Assembly (NCBI GenBank): GCA_018652955.1
Contig: JABIBA010000009.1
Location: forward strand, 1 to 64,000
Source of the DNA: Candidatus Peribacter sp.
Lineage (GTDB): Bacteria > Patescibacteriota > Gracilibacteria > Peribacterales > Peribacteraceae
Length of the DNA: 64,000 bases
Reading direction: 5' to 3'
Numbering within the stretch: position 1 is the stretch's first letter; every line of letters starts with the position of its first letter. Position numbers and translations under genes: made by a program. Positions 25,771-34,442 of this stretch are shown one piece after another. The notes below the pieces were generated by a model. It was not told the DNA's origin and did no database searches. It was given only the letters and a program-made list of their open reading frames with translations.

Positions 25771-26622
25771 CTATATGGTTGGGAGTCTATAGTCATACAA
25801 TCCCTCTCTTGCTTTCTCATATCCAGGCATAGCCCACTCGACCCATTGCCAGTATTGAGGACTGTGATCTGCCCGCTTCCTGTGAGCGAGCTCATGGAGA
25901 ATGACGTACTTAATAACCTCAGGACGTACAAAGAGGAGAGCTGAGTTGAGCATGATTGTCCCACTCGGGCTACAGCTACCCCACTGAGAAGAGGCAAATT
26001 GCAGCTTTACGTCCGAGACATGGACGCCAAAGGTCTCATCATTGAGACGCATTACCATCTGCTCAACGCGACCTAGCTCCTCTTTGGATACTGCCTTCCA
26101 TAGAAGTCGGTGGAGCCCCTTACGGCGCATACTTGGGCCAATCTGGACGTTCCAGCCACGGGTGGTGCGGCGGATGAATGTCTTCTTTCCAGGCTTAAGA
26201 CAGAAACAGTACTTCTTGCCATTAGCCAACGTGATAGTAGCGCTCTCTCCTTGGTCGAGAAGCTTTCCAAAGGGGTTGATCAGGATCTTCTCCTGTTCGT
26301 CTTCTACCTGCTTGAGCATGCGTTCTAGAAGGTCGTCTACATGCTCTTTCTCCTCATCTTGAGTGAGGCCCTTGGCCAGACGAATAATGATAGTATCGTC
26401 ACGAAAAACCGCACGACTATGTTTGTTCTTAGTACGTTCAACCCGGTGACGAACTGGATGTTGTTTCATGTGGGCTGACGAGTATACATGCTCGTCAAGG
26501 GGGGGCTTTGGGTCGGGGGGTCGACGAAGAATGCGGGACATCGAAAAGAGGAGCTCTGTCTTTTTAGCTTCTACAAGCCATTCAATTTTCTGATTAAGAG
26601 TTTTTGGCATCAGCTTGCTCAA
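25771..26622 (-). CDS. YgjP-like metallopeptidase-domain protein (DUF45)
   Basis: The C-terminal half carries the zinc site YVILHELAHRKRADHSPQYWQWV (HELAH with a downstream His), typical of the DUF45/YgjP family. QWGSCSPSGTIMLNSALLFVRPEVIKYV precedes it, as in that family. The N-terminal ~130 residues are basic and include RRPPDPKPPLDEHVYSS. Some relatives are reported as UTP pyrophosphatases; the role here is unknown. Its start overlaps the end of the upstream exported-protein gene by 29 bases, so the two are probably cotranscribed. Confidence 0.85.
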   Translation of the reverse strand: MSKLMPKTLNQKIEWLVEAKKTELLFSMSRILRRPPDPKPPLDEHVYSSAHMKQHPVRHRVERTKNKHSRAVFRDDTIIIRLAKGLTQDEEKEHVDDLLERMLKQVEDEQEKILINPFGKLLDQGESATITLANGKKYCFCLKPGKKTFIRRTTRGWNVQIGPSMRRKGLHRLLWKAVSKEELGRVEQMVMRLNDETFGVHVSDVKLQFASSQWGSCSPSGTIMLNSALLFVRPEVIKYVILHELAHRKRADHSPQYWQWVEWAMPGYEKAREGLYDYRLPTI

Positions 26623-27496
26623 GTTCTGTGTTCAACTTCGCGGCATCGCGGGCCGAATGAATGCAAAATTTTACATTGGATTGCTCTTGACGAAAACGTT
26701 CTATCAAAGCGTCGTTATCATCCAAGGATAAAAGTGACTTTATTGCGTCCTCTTGCGTCTCAAAACAGTCGATTGCCTCCCTGATTTTTCCGCGCACAGG
26801 CTCCGAAATTGCGGAGCTCAATCTCGCATTATCGAGTCGGATAATGAGGTGATTTATCCACGCCAGAGACTTGCTGACGCGTAGCTTTGTCATCGCTAGA
26901 CGCTTGTTCTCTCTGTAGAGAGACCCGAGCTGCTCCTTGGCATCTTGTACCGCCGATTTTTCTTCATAGAATTCTGAATCAATACTCCTGATAATGGTCG
27001 AAATCGCATCTGAGAGGCTTTCTATATGGAACATAGCTCCATTGATATATTGCTCTGAAGGTCCTGGGATCGTAGAGAGGTATTGCTTCTCCTTCCTCAG
27101 GATCTCAAGCTCGGTTGTAAGGACCGCTGCAAAGCACTTAAGGGTAATAGGCATCATCGCTCCTCGGCCGGCCTTCCGAATGTCTGTGCGGCACTCAAGA
27201 CGCTTTAGGCGGCGTTCTTCACGGCGTGCAGTGTGGTGCTCTTTAAAATCTGCCTCTGCCTTTCGGTGATTCATCATGTCAGCCCAAAAACCTTGGTTGC
27301 GAGCCCTGCGGTCGTTCCACTTTTGATCCACTGGAGAAATCGACGAATCTGTTGAAACAGAAGATACCGAAGAAGATGTGGCAGAAGGGTAGTAGACCTG
27401 AGGGTATTCGTAATCGGTTTCAATAACATACGCAGCCGCCGTAGAAGGGAGCGTAATAATGCTGAGCACGATGAGAATCCGAGACGTTGGGGTCAC
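26594..27496 (-). CDS. Exported helical protein, unknown function
   Basis: The start is a GTG, supported by TACACT 8 nt upstream. The signal peptide is TSRILIVLSIITLPSTAAA. A Ser/Thr/Val-rich stretch (residues 38-58) is followed by ~240 residues of charged, mostly helical sequence with four cysteines. It looks like a coiled-coil extracytoplasmic protein. No family is recognised. It heads a unit with the YgjP-like gene and diverges from the gene at 27545. Confidence 0.7.
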   Translation of the reverse strand: MTPTSRILIVLSIITLPSTAAAYVIETDYEYPQVYYPSATSSSVSSVSTDSSISPVDQKWNDRRARNQGFWADMMNHRKAEADFKEHHTARREERRLKRLECRTDIRKAGRGAMMPITLKCFAAVLTTELEILRKEKQYLSTIPGPSEQYINGAMFHIESLSDAISTIIRSIDSEFYEEKSAVQDAKEQLGSLYRENKRLAMTKLRVSKSLAWINHLIIRLDNARLSSAISEPVRGKIREAIDCFETQEDAIKSLLSLDDNDALIERFRQEQSNVKFCIHSARDAAKLNTELEQADAKNS

Positions 27497-27544
27497 GGGA
27501 AGATAGTGTATCAGATAGTTCGTTTATTATGATACTCTCTTGCT

Positions 27545-27949
27545 ATGTTGCTTATAGATATTGTTACTGTTCCTAAAAAAGGTTTGGTAATGCGGGACCC
27601 TCCTTGGATAACTGCTATTTTTGCCTTTTTGGTTATTGCGAGTTGCATAGTTCCCATTATCATAATCCATTGTTGGATATGGGTTTATGAGAAGGTGTAT
27701 TTCTCTGCTTTTGGTATTCCTCATGTATATTTTCGTGATTATCTGATTATCGATAGAGGACGTCTGAGCAAACTGAATCTGATTCAGAAGATTGCATGTG
27801 TGTATTGTGGATATGGAAATGCAGTAGCTGCGTGGCTCAAGACTGTTGCAAATCACACAGAGCTCTACTCTTGTGCAATACAGCACAATAAGAAAAAACT
27901 CGGTCAGGAACATCAGAGTACATTTGCAAAATACGACACGTACTCTTAG
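27545..27949 (+). CDS. Small membrane protein with C-terminal Cys module
   Basis: One or two membrane segments (AIFAFLVIASCIVPIIIIHCWIWV) precede a cytoplasmic or extracytoplasmic tail. The tail has CVYCGYGNAVAAWLKTVANHTELYSCAIQHNKKK, a spacing of CxxC plus a later Cys/His that suggests metal binding or redox. I have an impression that similar tails occur in other CPR proteins, but no function is known to me. TGATACTCT lies 6 nt before the ATG, supporting the start. It converges on the mevalonate island. Confidence 0.65.
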   Translation: MLLIDIVTVPKKGLVMRDPPWITAIFAFLVIASCIVPIIIIHCWIWVYEKVYFSAFGIPHVYFRDYLIIDRGRLSKLNLIQKIACVYCGYGNAVAAWLKTVANHTELYSCAIQHNKKKLGQEHQSTFAKYDTYS

Positions 27950-27951
27950 TA

Positions 27952-28872
27952 CTAGGCCTTTACTCTTTCAAGTACCAATCCTCCTAGTTGACCTACTACT
28001 GTGTCGACATTGTCGTTTACGATCACGTCATCAAATAGTTCGCTGCGTGTCTTAAAGAAGTCGAGATCTGCCTCTGCGTTCTTGAGACGGTCTTCGATCT
28101 GCTTTTCGGTGTCACGTCCACGGTCTCTTAGTCTGTGTAGAAGCGAGCTGAGCATTTGACGCTTACTTTTCCCTGGTGGCATCAATCCAAATGAGAGGAT
28201 AGATCTGCGGCCGTAATGAGAGGAGAGACCTTGTAGTAAGTTCATCTCTGTAATAATCACGGGGATCATTTTCTTTTGCCAGATGGCATCGATGTCTTCT
28301 GTGCGATACCCATACCAGCGCTTTTCATCGCGAGAAGGAATACAGGTGCTTGTTGCGAGCTTCCCTTCATTCTTAAGTGCGAGGAATTCTTCTGGAGATA
28401 CGTGGACATACTCATCAGCGTCACCTTCTTTTGGTTCGCGAGTTGTGAGAATCGGCACACGCTCCACGTACTTTCCGACCTTAGTAGATAGCAGTACAGA
28501 GACTGTAGTTTTTCCAACCCCCGAAGGGCCAGTGAGCGCCAAGACGTATCCAGGGAACTCTTGCTTTACGGTTTGTTGTACTGGGATTTCATACGAGACA
28601 TCGTACGTGCGAAGCCCTTGAGTATTTACACTCGATAGGCGCATTTTTGGCAGCACTTTCATGCCGATAGCTATTGGTTGATCTGTTTCTGAAATTAAAT
28701 GTCCGCTTACCTTTTGTCCGTCTTCTAGTTCGATCAGTCCGATATTGCGAGGTCCCGCTGGGAAACCTTCTGGTGTGTGGTGCACTGTGGTAAACGACAA
28801 GATCGTCCCTTCTTGCAATTTTCGCTGCAGGTCTTTTTGGGCGCGGTGAATGGCAGCTGGAGTATTACGCAT
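27952..28872 (-). CDS. Fusion: DUF35 OB-fold (HMGS/thiolase scaffold-like) plus guanylate-kinase-like domain
   Basis: The ORF track starts earlier, but the ATG at 28872 overlaps the thiolase stop by 8 bases and gives a coupled start (MRNTPAAIHRAQKD). Residues 15-100 match the DUF35/ACAC OB-fold (ILSFTTVHHTPEGFPAGP, NIGLIELEDGQKVSGHLI, AIGMKVLPKMRL). In archaea, a DUF35 protein bridges thiolase and HMG-CoA synthase; the usual N-terminal zinc ribbon is missing here. Residues ~108-306 are a P-loop kinase like Gmk: ALTGPSGVGKTT, ILTTREPKEGDADEYVHVSPEEF, WYGYRTEDID. The guanine-binding Glu of Gmk is not obvious, so kinase specificity is uncertain. The fusion is unusual. Confidence 0.8.
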   Translation of the reverse strand: MRNTPAAIHRAQKDLQRKLQEGTILSFTTVHHTPEGFPAGPRNIGLIELEDGQKVSGHLISETDQPIAIGMKVLPKMRLSSVNTQGLRTYDVSYEIPVQQTVKQEFPGYVLALTGPSGVGKTTVSVLLSTKVGKYVERVPILTTREPKEGDADEYVHVSPEEFLALKNEGKLATSTCIPSRDEKRWYGYRTEDIDAIWQKKMIPVIITEMNLLQGLSSHYGRRSILSFGLMPPGKSKRQMLSSLLHRLRDRGRDTEKQIEDRLKNAEADLDFFKTRSELFDDVIVNDNVDTVVGQLGGLVLERVKA

Positions 28873-29971
28873 GAGAGAGAATGTGGATGCCGCAGGTAGC
28901 GGCTGCTCCTCCAAAGTTATGAGCAAGTCCGTAAGAGGACTTCGAGTTTTTGAGTTGTTTCGATACATCTATAACTTGCTTAATTCCTGTAGCCGCCACT
29001 GGGTGACCGCAAGCCTTTAGTCCTCCGCTTTGGTTGATGGTCATCGGGCTTTCTTTTTCGTAGAGCGCTATAGCATTACCAGGTGTTGCAAATCCCATAT
29101 CTTCAAGAGAGATGAGGGCAGCAATAGAGAAGCAGTCGTGGAGTTCTATGTGGGCGATTTCTTCTCGCTCGATATTAGCTTCTTGTAGAGCAGCACTCAT
29201 AGCATCTTTGGTTGCTGCAAATGATGTAATAGTTGGACGGTCAGTAATACTCAATGTATCGGTAGCCAGCTGTGAGGCGGCAATCTTAATTGGGCTTTCA
29301 AATTTTGTAGACAAAACAACGCTAGCCGCCCCATCGGAGATAGGGGAGCAGTCTAGCATGCAGAGTGGGTCTGCTACTTTTGGAGACATTGAAATTGCCT
29401 CTGCGGGTATCTCTTTGCGAAATTGTGCGAAGGGATTTTTCACACCATTCTTATGATGGCGTGCACTAACATGGTTTAGGCGTTCACGGCTCAGGTTAAA
29501 TTCATGCATGTATCTATTGGCAATGAGGCCAAAAATACCAGGGAAGGTAAGGCCACATGGTGCGTCTTTCTCTGCATCAGCAGCTCCCATAAGTCCTGCG
29601 GCTATTTTGCTTGGAGCGATATCGGTCATCTTCTCTACTCCGACAACAAGTACAGTTTGTGCTTTACCACTTTCGAGTAATGCACACGCAGTATGCAGAG
29701 CGACAGCGCCAGAGGCGCAGGCAGCTTCTGCACGCAAAGCAGGTGGATGGTGTGGGAGGAGGGATGCAGCCATTGCACCCAAGTGCGCTTGATTAGATGC
29801 GACTTCACCAAGCATATTGGCGACGATAACCATATCAATATCAAGGGCGGTACAGCCTGCATTCTCAATTGCTGCATCTATAGATTCTTCCATCAGATCT
29901 TTAATCGACATATCCCAGTGCTCCCCAAAGCGAGTTTGTCCTGTGCCTGTGAGGTAGATTGGAGATTGCAT
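28865..29971 (-). CDS. Archaeal-type acetoacetyl-CoA thiolase
   Basis: It condenses two acetyl-CoA to acetoacetyl-CoA, the first step of the mevalonate route. The nucleophile lies in RAEAACASGAVALH (near residue 85). The catalytic His regions are IELHDCFSIAALI and NQSGGLKACGHPVAATG, and the C-terminus is AHNFGGAAATCGIHIL. The sequence resembles the archaeal/SCP-x-like thiolases that pair with HMG-CoA synthase. Its start overlaps the HMGS stop by 1 base (TAATG) and its end overlaps the DUF35 fusion, so the three are translationally coupled in the same order as in archaea. Confidence 0.9.
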   Translation of the reverse strand: MQSPIYLTGTGQTRFGEHWDMSIKDLMEESIDAAIENAGCTALDIDMVIVANMLGEVASNQAHLGAMAASLLPHHPPALRAEAACASGAVALHTACALLESGKAQTVLVVGVEKMTDIAPSKIAAGLMGAADAEKDAPCGLTFPGIFGLIANRYMHEFNLSRERLNHVSARHHKNGVKNPFAQFRKEIPAEAISMSPKVADPLCMLDCSPISDGAASVVLSTKFESPIKIAASQLATDTLSITDRPTITSFAATKDAMSAALQEANIEREEIAHIELHDCFSIAALISLEDMGFATPGNAIALYEKESPMTINQSGGLKACGHPVAATGIKQVIDVSKQLKNSKSSYGLAHNFGGAAATCGIHILSHA

Positions 29972-30993
29972 TAATGAGCTGCTGTAAGTTTTTGGTATTC
30001 GCAGTAGTTGATGTAGGTCGTTTCTCTAGTATCAGGTGCAAGTGCTACACCATCGCGCATCATCGTCATTAAGAATGCATCAGATCCTGCGCCAGAACCA
30101 TATGAGACTAGTAGAATGCGGTCACTCTTCTTTGCCTGTTGTAATACATGGGCAAGGCCGAGTGGACTGCAGGCTGAGTAGGTGTTTCCAACAGTTGGGA
30201 CGATAAATCCGTGCTCAAGTTGCTCTTTGGTAAAGCCTAACTCTTTGGCGATGCGACTTGGGAACTTCGCATTTGGCATATGGAAAACTACATGATCGAT
30301 GTCTTCTGGTTTGATCTTTCCTACTTCGAGTATCCCTTTGGTCGCTTCTCGTACGTGGTGAAAGTACGCAGGCTCTCCAGTAAAACGACCTGCATGTTCT
30401 GGGTGCTGTTTTCCATTTGCCCTCCAGAAGTCTGGTGTGTCTGTGGTAAACGACAGAGTCTGATCTATCTGGCAGAGTGCGTTCTTATTATCAGTCGACC
30501 CCATAACGAATGCAGCGGCACCTGCTGCTGCAGTGTATTCGAGTGCATCACCGGGTTTGGATTGTGCGCAGTCTGCACCTATCGCCAGTCCATGACTTAT
30601 TTGCTTTGAGCGAATCATACTATCGACAATCTGCATCGCCGCTGTTCCTGCTTTGCAGGCAAACTCGAGGTCTGCGCAATGACAGAACGGGTCACACTCA
30701 AGAGCGGCTGCTACCATTCCACTTGTTGGTTTTACGGCGTACGGGTGGCTTTCGGATCCTACAAATACTGCAGAGATCTGAGAAGTTTTAATATCTGCTA
30801 ATTCAATTGCCTGACGCCCTGCTTCAAATGCGAGGGTGAAGGTATCTTCTCCTGCATCTGGTACAGATTTTTCTGTAACCCCTAGACCTGCTTTCATTGT
30901 CTCTGGATCTTGTTTCCAGGCGTGCGCAATCTCTTCCGACGTTATACGTCGGGAGGGGATGGATATACCGAAACCAAGGATGGCGGATTTCAT
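29971..30993 (-). CDS. Hydroxymethylglutaryl-CoA synthase, archaeal type
   Basis: It joins acetyl-CoA and acetoacetyl-CoA to HMG-CoA. The start KSAILGFGISIPSRRITSEEIA, the motif VFVGSESHPYAVKPTSG, catalytic Cys in CADLEFACKAGTAAMQ (near residue 115), and VGNTYSACSPLGLAHVL fit the short archaeal-type enzymes (~340-350 aa) rather than the ~390-aa bacterial MvaS. TGCTAAAAT lies 8 nt before the ATG, so this unit may have its own promoter, separate from the idi-hmgR unit. It is followed by thiolase and DUF35. Confidence 0.92.
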   Translation of the reverse strand: MKSAILGFGISIPSRRITSEEIAHAWKQDPETMKAGLGVTEKSVPDAGEDTFTLAFEAGRQAIELADIKTSQISAVFVGSESHPYAVKPTSGMVAAALECDPFCHCADLEFACKAGTAAMQIVDSMIRSKQISHGLAIGADCAQSKPGDALEYTAAAGAAAFVMGSTDNKNALCQIDQTLSFTTDTPDFWRANGKQHPEHAGRFTGEPAYFHHVREATKGILEVGKIKPEDIDHVVFHMPNAKFPSRIAKELGFTKEQLEHGFIVPTVGNTYSACSPLGLAHVLQQAKKSDRILLVSYGSGAGSDAFLMTMMRDGVALAPDTRETTYINYCEYQKLTAAH

Positions 30994-31071
30994 CGAAAGA
31001 GATTTTAGCAGAGATTCGGCTCTGTAAAGCTATTTAGAAGGGTATTTATTGGTTGTGGCAAGAGGTCTTAT

Positions 31072-31484
31072 TTGTAACTTTTCAGATGAATAGTTCTAGT
31101 TCTTGTTCATTTTTGCCTTAATGCAAAAACGAACCAAAAAAATCAAGACGAGCGCAGACTCGTGCGAAGCAAAGTTTCTATTGCTTTAGATGTGCGCACT
31201 TTCAACCAAGCTTGCTTCGCAACTTGGCATTCAAGTGCTAAACACGCATTATGACCATATTCTTCGCTCTCAAACAGGTGCGCTCGTCGCTTACGGATAT
31301 AACATTCGTCGTCATGCCACTGTAATGTGGACGAAGATCACCCCGCCTTAGTGTCATCGTAGCGACGCAGTGCGAAGCTGCGCAGCAGACTTCGTCCAGG
31401 AGCGCTCGGGTTCATATTGTCTTTATTTCTTCGTTCACGTCTGTGGCAAAGATTTTTGGTTACTTTTCATCTGAAAAGTTACAA
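31072..31484. mobile_element. 413-bp element with perfect 19-bp terminal inverted repeats, MITE-like
   Basis: TTGTAACTTTTCAGATGAA at 31072-31090 is exactly repeated in inverse orientation at 31466-31484. The interior has no convincing ORF and is patchy in composition, with GC-rich pieces. It has a further inverted pair, GGACGAAG/CTTCGTCC, near the right end and related A-rich arms (GAACCAAAAA near the left, TTTTTGGTTAC near the right). It separates hmgS from hmgR. A non-autonomous transposable element is the simplest reading. No target duplication is clear, and a folded RNA or repeat family is also possible. Confidence 0.55.
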
Positions 31485-31489
31485 CAAGA

Positions 31490-32647
31490 TTATCTAGCCA
31501 ATTTCTTATGACTACTTGCAAGCTTCTGTGCAGCTTGAGCAGCTAGAAGACTGATTTCTCCTGCGAGGACTGCAGCTCCAATAGATTCAGCGAGCTGCTG
31601 AGCAGGTTTAAGATTGGTCTTTGGTTTCATGAGAAGATCTAAGCACTGACGCTGTGCAGGAAGCTCTGTTCCTCCTCCACGTACTCCAACGAGTAAAGCG
31701 GGGATACGCACACGTACAGAGATGCCATGTGCTTCTTCGGATACTGTTGTATCGGTCATCGATCCTTCTACTGTATGTGCAGTATCTTGCCCCGTTGAAA
31801 GATAGAGAGCAGCGATGACGTTTGCTGCATGCAAGTTAGACCCTATTGCTCCTGCAATGTTAGAGCCTCTTTTGAGCTTGGCTTCATACACATCAAGTAG
31901 TTTACTTGGCTCTACCTTCAGGATTTCTTTGATGATGTGTGGCTTGAGGAGTGCTTCGGCGATCACTTCGTATCCACGACCTTTGTCGTGCGTTCGCCTG
32001 CTTGGCTTTTTATCGCTATCAACATTTCCTGCAATCGTGATGAGTTCTGCATCAAGTTTTTGCGCAATCCAGTCTCCAATTTGTTGCGCAGCAATCGTGA
32101 TCATATTCATTCCCATGGCTTCATCAGTATCAGCTCGCAAAGATAGGAAGACGTAGTTATCGTCTTGGTCGATGTCGTATCCAAGGATTTTCAAGTGACT
32201 ACTTGTTGCTTCTCCGATCTTCTTCCACTCATCAGATTTTTGGTTTATTGAATCAATAAATTGTTCAGGTTTTTTATTTACTCTAAAAGCAATAGACCGA
32301 GTAATACCATGGTGAACCGATGTAATTTTTATCCCTTCTCCTTCGGACGCTGCTTTACATCCACGGTTCACGCTGGCAACCAATGCACCTTCGGTAGTTG
32401 CGAGTGGCAGATGCAGCTGCGATGTTTCAAGTGAGCTGAATGTTGCCTTCAGTGGACCTGCGTATCCGACTGGAATCGGAATACTTCCAAACATCTGTTC
32501 GCAGTTATTTACTTCTGCCTGTCCTATTCTGTTTGGCTCTGTTCCAAGTAACGACAGATTTAAATCCAAAGTATCTTGGATCTTCATTCTTCGTACGGCA
32601 CAGCGCTCGTGAGAGGAGAGTGATTCTGGAAGGTCGCGGAGGTTCAT
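31490..32647 (-). CDS. hmgA: Hydroxymethylglutaryl-CoA reductase (class I-like)
   Basis: It reduces HMG-CoA to mevalonate. Motifs in order are IPIPVGYAGPL, PLATTEGALVASVNRG (catalytic Glu), DAMGMNMITIAAQ, NVDSDKKPSRR (catalytic Lys) and GAIGSNLHAANVIAALYL. The conserved C-terminal His region is EEAHGISVRVRIP, although the second His near the terminus is less clear (LASSHKKLAR). Class I (archaeal/eukaryotic) features favour NADPH. The start overlaps the decarboxylase stop by one base. The stop is 5 bases from the inverted-repeat element. Confidence 0.93.
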   Translation of the reverse strand: MNLRDLPESLSSHERCAVRRMKIQDTLDLNLSLLGTEPNRIGQAEVNNCEQMFGSIPIPVGYAGPLKATFSSLETSQLHLPLATTEGALVASVNRGCKAASEGEGIKITSVHHGITRSIAFRVNKKPEQFIDSINQKSDEWKKIGEATSSHLKILGYDIDQDDNYVFLSLRADTDEAMGMNMITIAAQQIGDWIAQKLDAELITIAGNVDSDKKPSRRTHDKGRGYEVIAEALLKPHIIKEILKVEPSKLLDVYEAKLKRGSNIAGAIGSNLHAANVIAALYLSTGQDTAHTVEGSMTDTTVSEEAHGISVRVRIPALLVGVRGGGTELPAQRQCLDLLMKPKTNLKPAQQLAESIGAAVLAGEISLLAAQAAQKLASSHKKLAR

Positions 32648-33624
32648 TAGACTAAGTATGCCCCTTGGCCTACTGATGCCTCAAACACTTTGCAGCTTTC
32701 TTGGGCGTGCGCATATTCAGTTATTCTCTCTTTTGCCTCATCCGTGCAGAATAAATGGACCGTAGGGCCTGCATCCATGGTATAGAGAACAGGGAGGTGG
32801 TCCGCCTTCCTCATGCTTTTTACCTCATCTAATATCCGATAGGTCTCATCACTTAAGTAATTCAGAGGTGGATCTTGGGTCTGCATACAGTGGTGCATTT
32901 CCATACAATCTTCTTCTACGACTGCCTGCAGCTTCTCGAAATCTTTCGCAAGGAGTGCGTCGATACATTCTTGCTGTCGGTGATTATTAATATCTTCAAC
33001 ACGCTTCGCAAAGTCTGGGCTTGTCCACGCCTTAGGGTGTCCTTCGGAGGACCCGACTTTCTTCTCTTCGGTACTTGGAACGATGATGATGTCATGAAGG
33101 TTCCAGTGATGCTCGTCTGCAACCTGCCATCCTTTAGATCCATCGATAAACAAGTTCTCTTCATTACGCACTGCACCGTATCCACCAAAGATACTGCGAG
33201 CAGCACTACCTGAGCCGAGGCGAGCCATGACACTGATCTGTTCATCGGTGAGATCCGCATCGACTAAACCAGAAACAGCTTTTGCGAGTGCAGAAAATAC
33301 TGCAGCAGAAGAGGCGAGTCCGATACTTGGTGGAATCTGAGAGTCGATAGTTATCGTTAGATTGGAGACTTCAGTTGGTGCAATTGTTGCGAGGTAGACT
33401 TCTATCAAGTTGAGAGTTTTCTGAAACCGCACTGTGTCTTTTTCGGTCATCTCTTTATTGGCAGAGGTAACCGAGAGTGTCTCTGCAAGTTCTATGGATA
33501 CATCAACATGAGGACCATCGAGCGTCATCGCGAGGTTCTCATTTGCACACAGACGAAATTCGTCGTGTCTGTTTCCCCAGTATTTAATAAGCGCGATGTT
33601 TGGTGTAGAGCGGGCGGTGATCAT
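32647..33624 (-). CDS. mvaD: Diphosphomevalonate decarboxylase family protein
   Basis: A GHMP-fold enzyme that makes IPP from mevalonate 5-diphosphate. The diagnostic start is TPNIALIKYWGNRHDEFRL. PPSIGLASSAAVFSALAKA, GSGSAARSIFGGYGAVR and VLYTMDAGPTVHLFC follow. The 325 residues fit the family. Because no phosphomevalonate kinase is seen nearby, the alternative phosphomevalonate decarboxylase activity (with an isopentenyl phosphate kinase elsewhere) should be kept open. It overlaps the kinase gene by 4 bases. Confidence 0.88.
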   Translation of the reverse strand: MITARSTPNIALIKYWGNRHDEFRLCANENLAMTLDGPHVDVSIELAETLSVTSANKEMTEKDTVRFQKTLNLIEVYLATIAPTEVSNLTITIDSQIPPSIGLASSAAVFSALAKAVSGLVDADLTDEQISVMARLGSGSAARSIFGGYGAVRNEENLFIDGSKGWQVADEHHWNLHDIIIVPSTEEKKVGSSEGHPKAWTSPDFAKRVEDINNHRQQECIDALLAKDFEKLQAVVEEDCMEMHHCMQTQDPPLNYLSDETYRILDEVKSMRKADHLPVLYTMDAGPTVHLFCTDEAKERITEYAHAQESCKVFEASVGQGAYLV

Positions 33625-34442
33625 AATCGGATTATAGGGTACGTGTTATCCGCTAAAGAAGCATCGGTATTAATGGCCAAAATCATTCCACATCCACCTG
33701 TGCGACTTCCTGCTCCTATTACCTTGGCAGATCCGCCTTCTTGTTCAATTTTTGTGATCAATTCTTTTGCCTTATCTGTAACAATACCAAGTGACTGCTG
33801 CGCTTTATTATGCTCTTTAAAAATCTCTGATAAATCTGTATTTTGTTGCAGTTTCTTACTACAGTTTCCAATGATTTCGAGTGGTTCAGATAACTCTTCT
33901 TTTCGCTCAGTTACCCATGCAACTAACTCTGGTGTTTGCTGCTCAGGATCTCCGGTGTCTATAAGAAGTGCTCCATCGAGTAGATTCTTTGGAAGGTCGA
34001 TGACCTTGGGCTCAGATCCTTTAATAAACTGCACGGGGCTTTCATTCCAGATCACTGCAAAGTCGATACCACTGTTTCCAGGGTTAACGATATCTTCGAT
34101 CTCTGCAGCGCGCTCTTTGCAGTCCTCTCCAAGAAGACATTTGCATACTGCAATAACCAAAGAAGTAGAGCTTCCCATTCCTTTACCGAGTGGAATCTCG
34201 CTCGCAATTGCTAGTGCACCTCCAAACGTACCGCATTCATGAATGATCTGCTTGAGATACTGTTGCCACTCCGGCTGTCCGACCATTTGCTCCCAAGCGA
34301 CTGAGAGATCACCTGACTCTGCATCTTCCTCAAAACTCACAGCCATCTTAAGAGGAGAGGGTACTGCTATCCCAGGGTAGCCAAAGAGAACCGCGTACTC
34401 ACCCGTAAGGATGATCTTTCCTGAAACAGTTGCAGTACTCAT
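33621..34442 (-). CDS. GHMP kinase, probably mevalonate kinase
   Basis: The order of motifs is GHMP: GKIILTGEYAVLFGYPGIAVP at the N-terminus, the phosphate loop IPLGKGMGSSTSLVIAV (near residue 90), NPGNSGIDFAVI, and a C-terminal VIGAGSRTGGCGMILA. The SGID segment and short length (273 aa) suggest mevalonate kinase. The GEYAVL motif is also seen in phosphomevalonate kinases, so the exact substrate is not settled. It is the only small-molecule kinase of this type in the island. It overlaps uppS and mvaD by 4 bases each. Confidence 0.8.
   Translation of the reverse strand: MSTATVSGKIILTGEYAVLFGYPGIAVPSPLKMAVSFEEDAESGDLSVAWEQMVGQPEWQQYLKQIIHECGTFGGALAIASEIPLGKGMGSSTSLVIAVCKCLLGEDCKERAAEIEDIVNPGNSGIDFAVIWNESPVQFIKGSEPKVIDLPKNLLDGALLIDTGDPEQQTPELVAWVTERKEELSEPLEIIGNCSKKLQQNTDLSEIFKEHNKAQQSLGIVTDKAKELITKIEQEGGSAKVIGAGSRTGGCGMILAINTDASLADNTYPIIRL

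Noticed and set aside
31141-31420. Protein-coding gene inside the inverted-repeat element
   Set aside because: No ORF is listed there and translations by eye give no recognisable domain.
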